A stretch of DNA of 12,528 nucleotides from Candidatus Omnitrophota bacterium (GTDB taxonomy: Bacteria > Omnitrophota > Koll11 > Gygaellales > JAHJCI01): contig JAUXFU010000008.1 of assembly GCA_030622705.1 (NCBI GenBank), positions 1 to 12,528 on the forward strand, given 5' to 3'. A program made the position numbers and the translations under genes. Positions 1 through 6,120 of this stretch are shown here, one piece after another. Each line of letters opens with the position of its first letter. The stretch's first letter is position 1. Below the pieces are notes generated by a model. The model had not been told where the DNA came from, did not search any database, and saw nothing but the letters and a program-made list of their open reading frames with translations.

Positions 1-31
1 CAAATCCTAATATCCTATTTGCCCAATGTCC

Positions 32-742
32 TTATTCCGGCAGGCTGGCTCCGCACCAGGGACAAAAATGCCACGCCCCACTGCATTTCTCCTTACACTT
101 CAGGCATACCTTTGGCAACAGAAGTGAACTTAAGGGCAATCTCCATCTAAATTCCCTTCCGTCTAACTCTACCGAGAAATCCCCATCTTTCTTAACTTCA
201 GCAATCTTCCGGCCGTCTTTATCTACAGCTGGGAACATAAAAAAATGCATATTCTGCCCCATTGGCCCAAGCATATTAGCAAAGACAGGTTTCATCATCG
301 ATAAGAAATTATTGGTATCAGCATCAATTTTATCTTTGCTAAACGGCAAATAATAAGCCCCCCGGATGTCTCTAATCTTGATACCGGCTCGAACATCTGC
401 TTCAGTCCTGTATGTTACTCCGCCAAACGCGCCCATCTTGCCATCTACAACAGCGATCAGCGTATAGGGACGAAGAACCTTAAGAAATTCTTCAGTCTGG
501 GCTTCTGTGGTTGTAGGATCCTGCGCAAAACTAACCTGCCAGTATTCCTCTGGAATCCACCAGACAAGAGTCATCTCATCTGCTTCCTGAGACATCTTTT
601 GAGTTTCCTGAATTAGCATATTAGGATCTATCTTACTTTCCTGGGCCAGGCCTGCCACAACCCACCCAAACAACATAAACATCACTGCCAAAACCGCTGC
701 TACCCCTATCCTTTTACTCTTAATAATTACCGGTTTTTTCAT
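32..742 (-). CDS. Exported protein of unknown function with C-terminal zinc ribbon
   Basis: I do not recognise a named family. The 236-residue product starts with a basic stretch and a hydrophobic segment (about residues 13-31, GVAAVLAVMFMLFGWVVAG) ending in GLAQES, which reads as a signal peptide or N-terminal anchor. Next comes a segment with MTLVWWIPEEYW, then an alpha/beta-like domain with VVDGKMGAFGGVTYR. The C-terminus has CLKC (C213, C216), an extra C220, and CPWCG (C227, C230), a double-CxxC zinc ribbon. Such ribbons are usually cytoplasmic, so its place after an export signal is odd. I chose the ATG at 742 because AAGGAGG lies 9 bases upstream; the ATG at 751 directly abuts that site. 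It follows pabBC by a 64-base structured gap and may be the last gene of the operon. Confidence 0.8.
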   Translation of the reverse strand: MKKPVIIKSKRIGVAAVLAVMFMLFGWVVAGLAQESKIDPNMLIQETQKMSQEADEMTLVWWIPEEYWQVSFAQDPTTTEAQTEEFLKVLRPYTLIAVVDGKMGAFGGVTYRTEADVRAGIKIRDIRGAYYLPFSKDKIDADTNNFLSMMKPVFANMLGPMGQNMHFFMFPAVDKDGRKIAEVKKDGDFSVELDGREFRWRLPLSSLLLPKVCLKCKEKCSGAWHFCPWCGASLPE

Positions 743-751
743 TCTGCACAT

Positions 752-804
752 CCTCCTTGTTTAGTTTGAGATTGCTGAAAGAATCTAAACAAAAGGGCAA
801 TCTC
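752..804 (-). promoter_or_regulatory. Structured leader with two interleaved helices over the ribosome binding site
   Basis: Read on the minus strand after the pabBC stop: GAGATTGC (804-797), 4 bases, TTGTTTAG (792-785), 9 bases, GCAATCTC (775-768), 3 bases, CTAAACAA (764-757), running into GGAGG. The first and third blocks are perfect complements, as are the second and fourth (8 bp each). The second helix can extend by two U.G pairs into the AAGG of the ribosome binding site. The blocks alternate, so the helices either form a pseudoknot-like fold or exclude each other, and both layouts could control translation of the last gene. It matches no riboswitch class I recognise. Confidence 0.5.
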
Positions 805-806
805 TG

Positions 807-2738
807 TTAAACGAGCCTCACGCGGGTTATACCCCGAACCGCATTGGTCACATAAACCGCATCTGCTTCAAATAAGTCCCGGCGCCTCAAAATTCTCTCC
901 GCGGCAAAAGGAGCCTTTTTTTTCATAAAGTACCGCCGGTAAACCCCATCAAGAAGCCCGCAGCTTATTGGCGGAGTATAATACATCTTACCCTTACGAA
1001 TAAAGATATTGGAAACTGCCCCTTCGGTAATTTGACCCTTCTCATTTTCGAATATAACCTCAAAAAAACCTGCTCGTTTTGCTTTGAGATATTCATGGTT
1101 ATACAGCTGACGGTTAGTGCTCTTATGATAAAAGAATGTATCCTGAGAATTAGTTTTTCTCCGGGTAAATGTTACCCTGCGCGTACCCGGGCTTCGCCCT
1201 TCTCTAATACGCCCGTAACTTAATTTAATATCGCCACGAGGAAAAACCAAAAGCCTGACCCGGTAGGCATAAGCGCAATTCAAACATTTGCGTATCCTGT
1301 TCAATTCCTGTTTTATCCTCTGTTCATTGAGGGTAAAATTAAAATACTCCGCCGAGGACCTAAGCCTCTCTAAATGATAATCAAGCAGAAAGAAACCGCC
1401 TTTTTTCGACCAGCGCATTGTCTCGATTAACTGAAATTCCTTTATCTTGCGGGTAAAAAACAGTGCCTTAAGCTTACATTCTTTATATTCCCTCTCAGAC
1501 TCAGAGTCATAAACTATACCGCTGCCAATGCCCATCCTGCCTGTTTTACCTCTAAGTAAAAGGGTACGAATCGCTACATTAAACACCGCGTCCCTATTAG
1601 GCTTAAAAAAACCGACTGCGCCCGTGTAAACCCCGCGTCTTTCCTTTTCTAACTTCCTTATAATCTCCATCGTCTTTATCTTGGGAGCGCCGGTCACCGA
1701 ACCAGAAGGAAACAAACTCCTAAAGAGCTCGTAATAAGAAAGGTTTTTCTTAAGTTTTGCCTGGACAGTAGAGGTCATCTGAAAAAGGGTATTATATTTC
1801 TCTATCGCGTAAAGCTTATTAAGTTTTACGCTGCCTGTTTCAGAAATCCTCCCCAAATCATTGCGCAATAAATCGACAATCATTACATTTTCGCTTCTAT
1901 CCTTCTCAGATGCTCTTAATCTTTTTATCTGTAATCTATCCTCTTTCTGTGTCCTGGCGCGGGATATCGTTCCCTTCATCGGCATTACGGTAATCACTCT
2001 GCCTTTTTTACGAAAGAACAATTCCGGAGAAAAAGAAAGCAGTTGGAATCGTGCATCTCTGATAAAAGCGGTATAAGCAACAGGCTGGGCATTACGCAGA
2101 TTTTTATAAAAAGCCATGCTTGATCCCTGAAAATTAAATTTATACTTAAAGGTGTAATTAACCTGATAAGTAAAACCCTGCGCAATGTAATCCTTAATCC
2201 TTTTAATATCCTTAACATACCCTGTTAGCCTTTCACTGGTTTTGATCCCTTTAATTTGATATTTCTCCCCACGCCAAAGCGTTGACGCAGAAGCCTGCTG
2301 AGTGCGCCGGGATTTTCGGCGTGATGATTGAACTGTATTTATCCCCCGCGGCTCAGGCGGCAAGTTTGAGAATTTTCCCTGAAGATGATTAAAAATTACA
2401 GGAGACTTAAAAATCCCCAGCCAGATTAAAGGAAAAGAAAACCTCCCCTTACCCTTAAAATCATCCCAGCAATAGCCCATCTCATAAGAAAAGAAACCAG
2501 CCGCCCAGCAGCCCTGGTCCAAAAATACCTCTAATTGCTTGAACGCCCCAGAAACCGCTTCTAAGCTAAAACAGGCAATTATCGCAACCGGATCAAAAAA
2601 CAGATATGAAAGATAATTTTTCCGGTCGAACTTGCGGGTTTCCAAAAGGATAAATTTATCCTTGTTTAAAAGGATTGACCGAAGTTGTTCAAGAGGAAGA
2701 TTGAAGAACCGCTCATCTGTCTTTATCAATCTCTCCAT
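807..2738 (-). CDS. pabB: Aminodeoxychorismate synthase component I fused to aminodeoxychorismate lyase (PabB-PabC)
   Basis: A 643-residue two-domain enzyme for p-aminobenzoate, the folate precursor. Residues about 1-430 are a chorismate-binding PabB domain: IAQGFTYQVN (185-194), SFSPELFF (235-242), PMKGT (253-257), NVMIVDLLRND (284-294) and FPSGSVTGAPK (343-353). K255 in PMKGT is the residue that marks aminodeoxychorismate synthase, where anthranilate synthase has alanine. Residues about 435-643 are a fold-type-IV PLP lyase (PabC): K539 in HKSTNR is the likely PLP lysine, with EGAVSNIF (572-579) and TPPISCGLLDGVYR (588-601). The fusion can make p-aminobenzoate from chorismate if glutamine amidotransferase PabA or ammonia is available; no pabA is in the window. 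The linker (about 130-160) is rich in R, S, T and Q. It overlaps bioY by 26 bases. Confidence 0.93.
   Translation of the reverse strand: MERLIKTDERFFNLPLEQLRSILLNKDKFILLETRKFDRKNYLSYLFFDPVAIIACFSLEAVSGAFKQLEVFLDQGCWAAGFFSYEMGYCWDDFKGKGRFSFPLIWLGIFKSPVIFNHLQGKFSNLPPEPRGINTVQSSRRKSRRTQQASASTLWRGEKYQIKGIKTSERLTGYVKDIKRIKDYIAQGFTYQVNYTFKYKFNFQGSSMAFYKNLRNAQPVAYTAFIRDARFQLLSFSPELFFRKKGRVITVMPMKGTISRARTQKEDRLQIKRLRASEKDRSENVMIVDLLRNDLGRISETGSVKLNKLYAIEKYNTLFQMTSTVQAKLKKNLSYYELFRSLFPSGSVTGAPKIKTMEIIRKLEKERRGVYTGAVGFFKPNRDAVFNVAIRTLLLRGKTGRMGIGSGIVYDSESEREYKECKLKALFFTRKIKEFQLIETMRWSKKGGFFLLDYHLERLRSSAEYFNFTLNEQRIKQELNRIRKCLNCAYAYRVRLLVFPRGDIKLSYGRIREGRSPGTRRVTFTRRKTNSQDTFFYHKSTNRQLYNHEYLKAKRAGFFEVIFENEKGQITEGAVSNIFIRKGKMYYTPPISCGLLDGVYRRYFMKKKAPFAAERILRRRDLFEADAVYVTNAVRGITRVRLV
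2305..2321. repeat. Small hairpin in the pabBC linker codons
   Basis: CGCCG (2305-2309) and CGGCG (2317-2321) form a 5-bp stem around a 7-base loop. It lies within the basic, variable linker before the PabB catalytic core. It is short enough to be chance, but it falls in a low-conservation segment, as element C does. Confidence 0.3.
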
Positions 2739-3342
2739 TATAAGAGGCGCGCGGCAGGATTGTAAAACTTACACCGGCAGTTAGCATTGCCTTAAGTAAA
2801 TCAATAAGAATAAAAGGAACTACGCCCTTAAGCAGGGCCTGCCAGAGGCTAAACCTCATCACCAATGCCAGGACAGTTGCGCCAAAAACATAGATAATCC
2901 CCACTCCCAACATCATAAGTTTAACCTGAGAAAAAAATGTGCGTGCGCCAATATATCTGTCGGTATAGCGTCCGATTAAAAGAGGCGCAATGATAAATCC
3001 AATAAGATAACCTCCGGTTGGAGTAGTCAATAAACAGCCCGGGGAAGATGTAAGCGCGGCAAACCAGGGCAACCCGGCCATTCCCAGACCAACATAGATC
3101 AACTGGCTTAATGAACCAAACATCCCCCCGCAGACAACCCCGCTTAAAAGCACGGCAAATACCTGGCCGGTAATGGGAACCGGGCTAAATGGAAGATATA
3201 CCCGGACCTGAGCCATAAGCCCGGTAAGGCAAGCCATCGCAACTGCCAGGCCAAGCTTATTAACCAAGGTTAAATTATAGCGCCAGGTAAAAAATGCATA
3301 TTTTGCCTTAAAACATCTATCCGCGACTAATATTGCCTGCAT
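2713..3342 (-). CDS. bioY: BioY biotin transporter substrate-binding subunit
   Basis: An integral membrane protein of 209 residues, the biotin-binding S component of an ECF-type importer. Family signatures are seen: PVPITGQ (54-60), YVGLGMAGLPWFA (83-95) and PTGGYLIGF (108-116), spread over about six hydrophobic segments. GGAG lies 9 bases before the ATG at 3342. The first 25 or so residues are longer than in many BioY proteins. No energising ATPase or transmembrane EcfT component is in the window, so it either uses a shared module elsewhere or works alone, as some BioY proteins do. No biotin-synthesis gene is seen here, so the organism may import biotin. The C-terminus overlaps the pabBC start by 26 bases. 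Confidence 0.95.
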   Translation of the reverse strand: MQAILVADRCFKAKYAFFTWRYNLTLVNKLGLAVAMACLTGLMAQVRVYLPFSPVPITGQVFAVLLSGVVCGGMFGSLSQLIYVGLGMAGLPWFAALTSSPGCLLTTPTGGYLIGFIIAPLLIGRYTDRYIGARTFFSQVKLMMLGVGIIYVFGATVLALVMRFSLWQALLKGVVPFILIDLLKAMLTAGVSFTILPRASYNGEIDKDR

Positions 3343-3369
3343 TGGTTCCTTCTCCTTATTCTCTTTTAG

Positions 3370-3408
3370 AGAGCGCTGATATGGTTTTTAAGACTTTTTC
3401 AGCGCTCT
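3370..3408 (+). terminator. Hairpin between def and bioY; terminator-shaped only on the plus strand
   Basis: AGAGCGCTGA (3370-3379) and TCAGCGCTCT (3399-3408) form a perfect 10-bp stem around a 19-base loop. Read on the plus strand the right arm runs straight into TTTTTT (3408-3413), the form of an intrinsic terminator. On the minus strand, where the genes lie, the stem overlaps the def stop codon and no T-run follows. It could stop antisense transcripts, or serve as an mRNA-end or processing structure between def and bioY. Confidence 0.5.
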
Positions 3409-3905
3409 TTTTTATTTCTCTTAAATTTAAATAATTTCATCTTCTCGATTAACCCTAAATAGTCGATAATCAGCCTACCCTTGAGATGATCTATCTCATG
3501 TTGAATAACCCGGGCTAAAAGCCCCCTAGCCTCAATCTCAACATGCTCGTTTTTATCGTTTAAACCCTCAACGACGATTTCATAAGGCCTCTTTATCTCG
3601 ACACTAACCTCAGGCAGGCTCAAACAGCCTTCAATAAGCCTGTCTTCTCCCTTGCTTTTAACAATGCTGGGATTAGCTAATTTAACTACCCCTTCTCCGA
3701 TATCGGCAACGATAACCTGAAGCAGGCTTCCTACTTGCGGAGCCGCGAGACCTATTCCGTTAAAGGTATACATCGTAAGCAGCATATTATCGAAAAATTT
3801 AACCTCCTCAGGCGTAATCTCAGAAAGCTCAATGCATCTCTTACGCAATATCTCCTCGGGATACTTCTTTATCTCTAAAATCTCTTTTTTATGACTATCC
3901 AACAT
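3399..3905 (-). CDS. def: Peptide deformylase
   Basis: An iron/zinc hydrolase of 168 residues that removes the N-formyl group from new proteins. All three family motifs are present (numbered from this start): GIGLAAPQVG (50-59), EGCLSLP (92-98) with metal ligand C94, and HEIDH (136-140) with metal ligands H136 and H140 and catalytic E137. An ATG at 3932 would add nine residues but lies deep in trxB with no ribosome binding site. The ATG at 3905 has AAAGG and AAGG just upstream and overlaps the trxB end by 11 bases, so I prefer it. Its last codons and TGA stop form one arm of a 10-bp hairpin. The lysine- and arginine-rich C-terminal tail is normal for the family. Confidence 0.95.
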   Translation of the reverse strand: MLDSHKKEILEIKKYPEEILRKRCIELSEITPEEVKFFDNMLLTMYTFNGIGLAAPQVGSLLQVIVADIGEGVVKLANPSIVKSKGEDRLIEGCLSLPEVSVEIKRPYEIVVEGLNDKNEHVEIEARGLLARVIQHEIDHLKGRLIIDYLGLIEKMKLFKFKRNKKER

Positions 3906-4848
3906 AAGCCTTGCCTTTAATACGGTCAACATAATTAACCGCGTTAAACCCGGCTATTGCCCCGTCACTACAGGCGGTTACCACCTGGCGTAATGCCTTC
4001 ATCCGGCAATCACCGCAGACAAATACCCCGGGACAGGATGTTTGCATCATTTGATCGCTAATAATATAGCCCAAACTATCTAATTCAATTAAATCACCAA
4101 GAAAATCAGTATTAGGAATACAGCCGACTGAAATAAATACGCCGCTGCACTCAAGGCTCAATTGAGTTCCATCAACAAGATTCTTTAGAAAAACTCCCTC
4201 AACCTTATTCTTACCGTAAATTTGCGTAATTACTGAGTTCCAGATAAATTCTATTTTATCGTTCTCTTTGGCCTTTCGCTCTAAAATGGAGGTCGCGCGC
4301 AGGCGGTTGCGGCGATGAACCAAAATAACCTTGCGGGCAAAACGGCTCAGATATAAAGCCTCCTCAACTGCCGAATCTCCCCCTCCGACTACCATAATAT
4401 CCCTATCCTTGAAAAACGCGCCATCGCAAACAGCGCAATAGGAAACCCCTTTGCCGAGAAATTGACTTTCCCCGTCAATACCTAACTGTTTAGGTTTCGC
4501 GCCCACAGCAAGAATTACAGTTAAACTAGAGTAAACCTTGTCTCCCAGACTAACCTGCCAGACCTTCTCTTCTTGAGCCGAGGAGACAATCCTCTCAACC
4601 TTACCGCTCTGAAATTCAAGACCAAAACTCTTTGCCTGATTCTTAAAACTCTCAATTAGCTGAAATCCGCTAATGCCTCCGGGGAACCCGGGATAATTCT
4701 CAATTAAATCCGCGGCTACTGCCTGGGAAGCAGGGGAAAAACATTCAATTAGCAGGCTGTTAAGCTTGTCCCGGCAGGCATAAATCCCCGCGCTTAATCC
4801 TGCCGGCCCGCTGCCAATAATAATCGTATCGTAAATCTCCTGGTTCAT
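3895..4848 (-). CDS. trxB: Thioredoxin-disulfide reductase
   Basis: A low-molecular-weight FAD-dependent thioredoxin reductase of 317 residues that passes electrons from NADPH to thioredoxin, most likely the TrxA of the same operon. Positions are from the chosen ATG. The FAD-binding GSGPAG (12-17) is near the N-terminus. The redox CAVC (C138, C141) is followed by DG. The pyridine-nucleotide domain has GGGDSA (155-160) and HRRNRLRA (178-185), where the arginines favour NADPH. The C-terminal GDCRMKALRQVVTACSDGAIA completes FAD binding. A GTG three codons upstream (4857) is an alternative start with AAGGA four bases before it. I chose the ATG because MNQEIYD resembles family N-termini. The reductase is preceded by a tandem repeat and overlaps def. 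The CxxC and cofactor motifs exclude other two-domain flavoproteins such as AhpF. Confidence 0.95.
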   Translation of the reverse strand: MNQEIYDTIIIGSGPAGLSAGIYACRDKLNSLLIECFSPASQAVAADLIENYPGFPGGISGFQLIESFKNQAKSFGLEFQSGKVERIVSSAQEEKVWQVSLGDKVYSSLTVILAVGAKPKQLGIDGESQFLGKGVSYCAVCDGAFFKDRDIMVVGGGDSAVEEALYLSRFARKVILVHRRNRLRATSILERKAKENDKIEFIWNSVITQIYGKNKVEGVFLKNLVDGTQLSLECSGVFISVGCIPNTDFLGDLIELDSLGYIISDQMMQTSCPGVFVCGDCRMKALRQVVTACSDGAIAGFNAVNYVDRIKGKAYVG

Positions 4849-4852
4849 CCCT

Positions 4853-4920
4853 ATCACTCAATCCTTCACTCAATCACTCAATCCTTCACTCAATCACTTA
4901 ATCCTTAATCCTTAATCCTT
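4853..4920. repeat. Tandem repeat between the phosphatase and trxB genes
   Basis: A 20-base unit ATCACTCAATCCTTCACTCA occurs twice, exactly and without gap (4853-4872, 4873-4892). A partial third copy then degrades into a 7-base repeat (TTAATCC/ATCCTTA, three copies) up to 4920. It fills nearly all of the 80-base gap. On the minus strand each part contains AAGGA, a Shine-Dalgarno-like core, so five copies precede trxB. Repeats of this kind can change copy number by slippage. Confidence 0.9.
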
Positions 4921-4928
4921 ACTACTAC

Positions 4929-5816
4929 CTACTCTATTATCGACAAAACCTGATTATGAATCTTCCCATTAGAAGCCACGTATCCTCTGGTTTTAAGATT
5001 CCACTTCCCGCCTGAAAGGTCCGTAACCTTGCCCCCTGCCTCTTCAATCAAAAGAAGCCCGGCAGCAAAATCCCAGACCTTATCGTTATATTCCACCTCT
5101 ACATCTGCTTTACCTTCAGCGATATAAGTAAGCCCGCGCGCGGTCGAGCCAAACATACGCACATTAAACACCTGATCAACAAGCCCTCCTAAAGCCTTAA
5201 GCATGGCCTTTTTTTGATAGCGAATACTGCTGTCAAAGATTAACGTCGCCTGCTTAATCCCTCTTTGCGAAACAGAAATCCGCCTGCCGTTAAGATACGT
5301 GCCTTTTCCTTTTTGAGCGTAATAAAGCTCGCTGTTGCCAGGCATATAGATTACACCCAAAACTATTCTTTCTCTATAAGCCAGAGCAATGGAAACACCA
5401 AAGATACCGATATTATGAATAAAATTATGTGTTCCGTCCAGAGGGTCAATAATCCATTTAAACCCCGTAGCTTTATCTCTCGCCGGGCAGGCCTTACCGG
5501 CAAAGCCGCGGGGCCGCGGGGCAAACTTAGATTCCTGCCCGGATGAATCCTCTTCAGAAAGAATATTGTCGCCGGGGAAATTCTTAATAATCCGGCGTTT
5601 GATTATTTTCTCCGCCGCGAGGTCAACGTCAGTAACAAAATCCCTATCGCCTTTTGTCCTGATATTACCTATATGCCCGAAGCGGCGGGATAACATCCTG
5701 CCTGCCTGAATAGCCGCCTCAACCGCGATGTCTTGACGCTTAGCAATCTTAGCTGAATTTACCCCGACACCAATACATTGGTGTCGGGGCTTACCACCAA
5801 CGCCCTCTTTGCTCAT
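4929..5816 (-). CDS. Inositol monophosphatase family protein
   Basis: A Mg-dependent phosphatase of the IMPase/SuhB/CysQ superfamily, 295 residues, that hydrolyses a small phosphomonoester. The exact substrate is unknown. Metal ligands are visible: SEED (87-90) with the conserved glutamate, [12 protein letters not shown] (121-132) with D124 and D127, and WDFAAG (248-253) with D249. Two oddities stand out. Residues 9-19 are encoded by a perfect 13-bp palindrome and do not resemble family N-termini, where similarity begins near [11 protein letters not shown] (29-39). Residues 99-118 are a proline- and arginine-rich insert between the SEED and WIIDPLDG motifs, encoded by another palindromic stretch. 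The ATG at 5816 has only a weak Shine-Dalgarno, but no other start is available in frame, so it is kept. Both motif sets are intact, so activity is plausible. Confidence 0.92.
   Translation of the reverse strand: MSKEGVGGKPRHQCIGVGVNSAKIAKRQDIAVEAAIQAGRMLSRRFGHIGNIRTKGDRDFVTDVDLAAEKIIKRRIIKNFPGDNILSEEDSSGQESKFAPRPRGFAGKACPARDKATGFKWIIDPLDGTHNFIHNIGIFGVSIALAYRERIVLGVIYMPGNSELYYAQKGKGTYLNGRRISVSQRGIKQATLIFDSSIRYQKKAMLKALGGLVDQVFNVRMFGSTARGLTYIAEGKADVEVEYNDKVWDFAAGLLLIEEAGGKVTDLSGGKWNLKTRGYVASNGKIHNQVLSIIE
5463..5521 (-). repeat. Palindromic element C: in-frame insert within the phosphatase gene
   Basis: On the plus strand CCCCGTAGCTTT (5463-5474) faces AAAGCCGCGGGG (5502-5513), 10 of 12 positions complementary. 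Inside it GCCGG and CCGGC pair around a GGCC centre. The 8-base end CCGCGGGG is duplicated in tandem (5506-5513, 5514-5521). The stretch is visibly more G+C-rich than its surroundings, encodes exactly residues 99-118 of the phosphatase without a stop, and is flanked by TTT on both sides (minus strand). It shares the GCCCCG/CGGGG ends of elements A and B. Confidence 0.72.
5762..5790 (-). repeat. Palindromic element A: 13-bp perfect hairpin at the DUF6485/phosphatase junction
   Basis: On the minus strand it reads G, then CCCCGACACCAAT, a 2-base centre (GT) and ATTGGTGTCGGGG, with 13 perfect pairs. It starts directly after the TAA stop of the DUF6485 gene, and its other end is again followed by TAA, so a TAA triplet flanks both sides. 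It now encodes residues 9-19 of the phosphatase N-terminus. There is no T-run, so it is not a typical terminator. The ends match elements B and C. Confidence 0.88.
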
Positions 5817-6003
5817 AGATTTTAATAAATCTCTCTATTGAACGGTCATAGGTTTTCTCAATATCTCCGGGAAAGAAACAGGCGGGAAACTCCCCGATTG
5901 ACCAATGATACTGGATACACTCACAACAAATCCCTTTTTTCGCGCAAGGCTCATAGGTACAATTACATCTTGCCTTATTTTGCGCAACCTTACACTCTAA
6001 CAT
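5791..6003 (-). CDS. Small cysteine-rich protein, DUF6485-type
   Basis: A 70-residue protein with eight cysteines (C4, C13, C15, C20, C26, C27, C29, C42). The pattern CNCTYEPC...[11 protein letters not shown]...FPACFF...[12 protein letters not shown] matches what I know as the DUF6485 family, a small conserved protein of unknown function in anaerobic bacteria. The clustered cysteines suggest a metal or iron-sulfur site, but this is inference. I start at the ATG at 6003 because AGGAGG lies four bases upstream and known members begin near MECK. An upstream ATG at 6048 would add 15 basic residues and has no such site. The stop overlaps the phosphatase start by 26 bases. The thioredoxin gene next door could point to a redox role, but that is weak. 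Confidence 0.85.
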   Translation of the reverse strand: MLECKVAQNKARCNCTYEPCAKKGICCECIQYHWSIGEFPACFFPGDIEKTYDRSIERFIKIYEQRGRWW

Positions 6004-6047
6004 TCTGCCTCCTCTTAACCTTAGCTTTGTTGCCTTAAGCCTAAGCA

Positions 6048-6077
6048 TTAATCAAGGCATAGATAGTGCCTGATTAA
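6048..6077. repeat. Imperfect inverted repeat in the trxA-DUF6485 gap
   Basis: TTAATCAAGGCA and TGCCTGATTAA face each other around a 7-base loop, 11 pairs with one bulged A. It lies between the larger hairpin after trxA and the ribosome binding site of the next gene. With that hairpin it fills most of the 117-base gap with structure. It may act in processing or stability of the transcript. No T-run makes it a terminator. Confidence 0.55.
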
Positions 6078-6084
6078 CTTCAAC

Positions 6085-6116
6085 CCCCGTTAGAAAAATC
6101 TCCTTTTCTAACGGGG
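6085..6116 (-). repeat. Palindromic element B: 13-bp perfect hairpin after trxA
   Basis: On the minus strand the arms are CCCCGTTAGAAAA and TTTTCTAACGGGG around a 6-base loop GGAGAT, with 13 of 13 positions paired. It begins four bases after the trxA stop. No T-run follows on either strand (minus reads GGGGGTTGAAG), so it is not a standard intrinsic terminator. It could protect or process the trxA mRNA end. It shares the GCCCCG start and CGGGG end with the palindromes at 5762-5789 and 5463-5521. Confidence 0.85.
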
Positions 6117-6120
6117 CAAA

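Noticed and set aside
1..31. Bases beyond the end of the last gene at the left edge
   Set aside because: Too short to judge. No hairpin, T-run or start of another gene is visible.
1994..2218. A 74-codon minus-strand frame within pabBC
   Set aside because: It lies wholly inside the conserved PabB catalytic domain in another frame and has no family signature.
2739..2772. TTTACA-18-TATAAT on the minus strand just before the pabBC start
   Set aside because: The boxes look good, but the -10 box ends at the pabBC ATG, so a transcript would begin inside the gene. The stretch is also bioY coding sequence.
4853..4920. The repeats before trxB as a CRISPR array or phage attachment site
   Set aside because: The units are only 20 and 7 bases, directly joined with no unique spacers, and no cas, integrase or tRNA gene is nearby.
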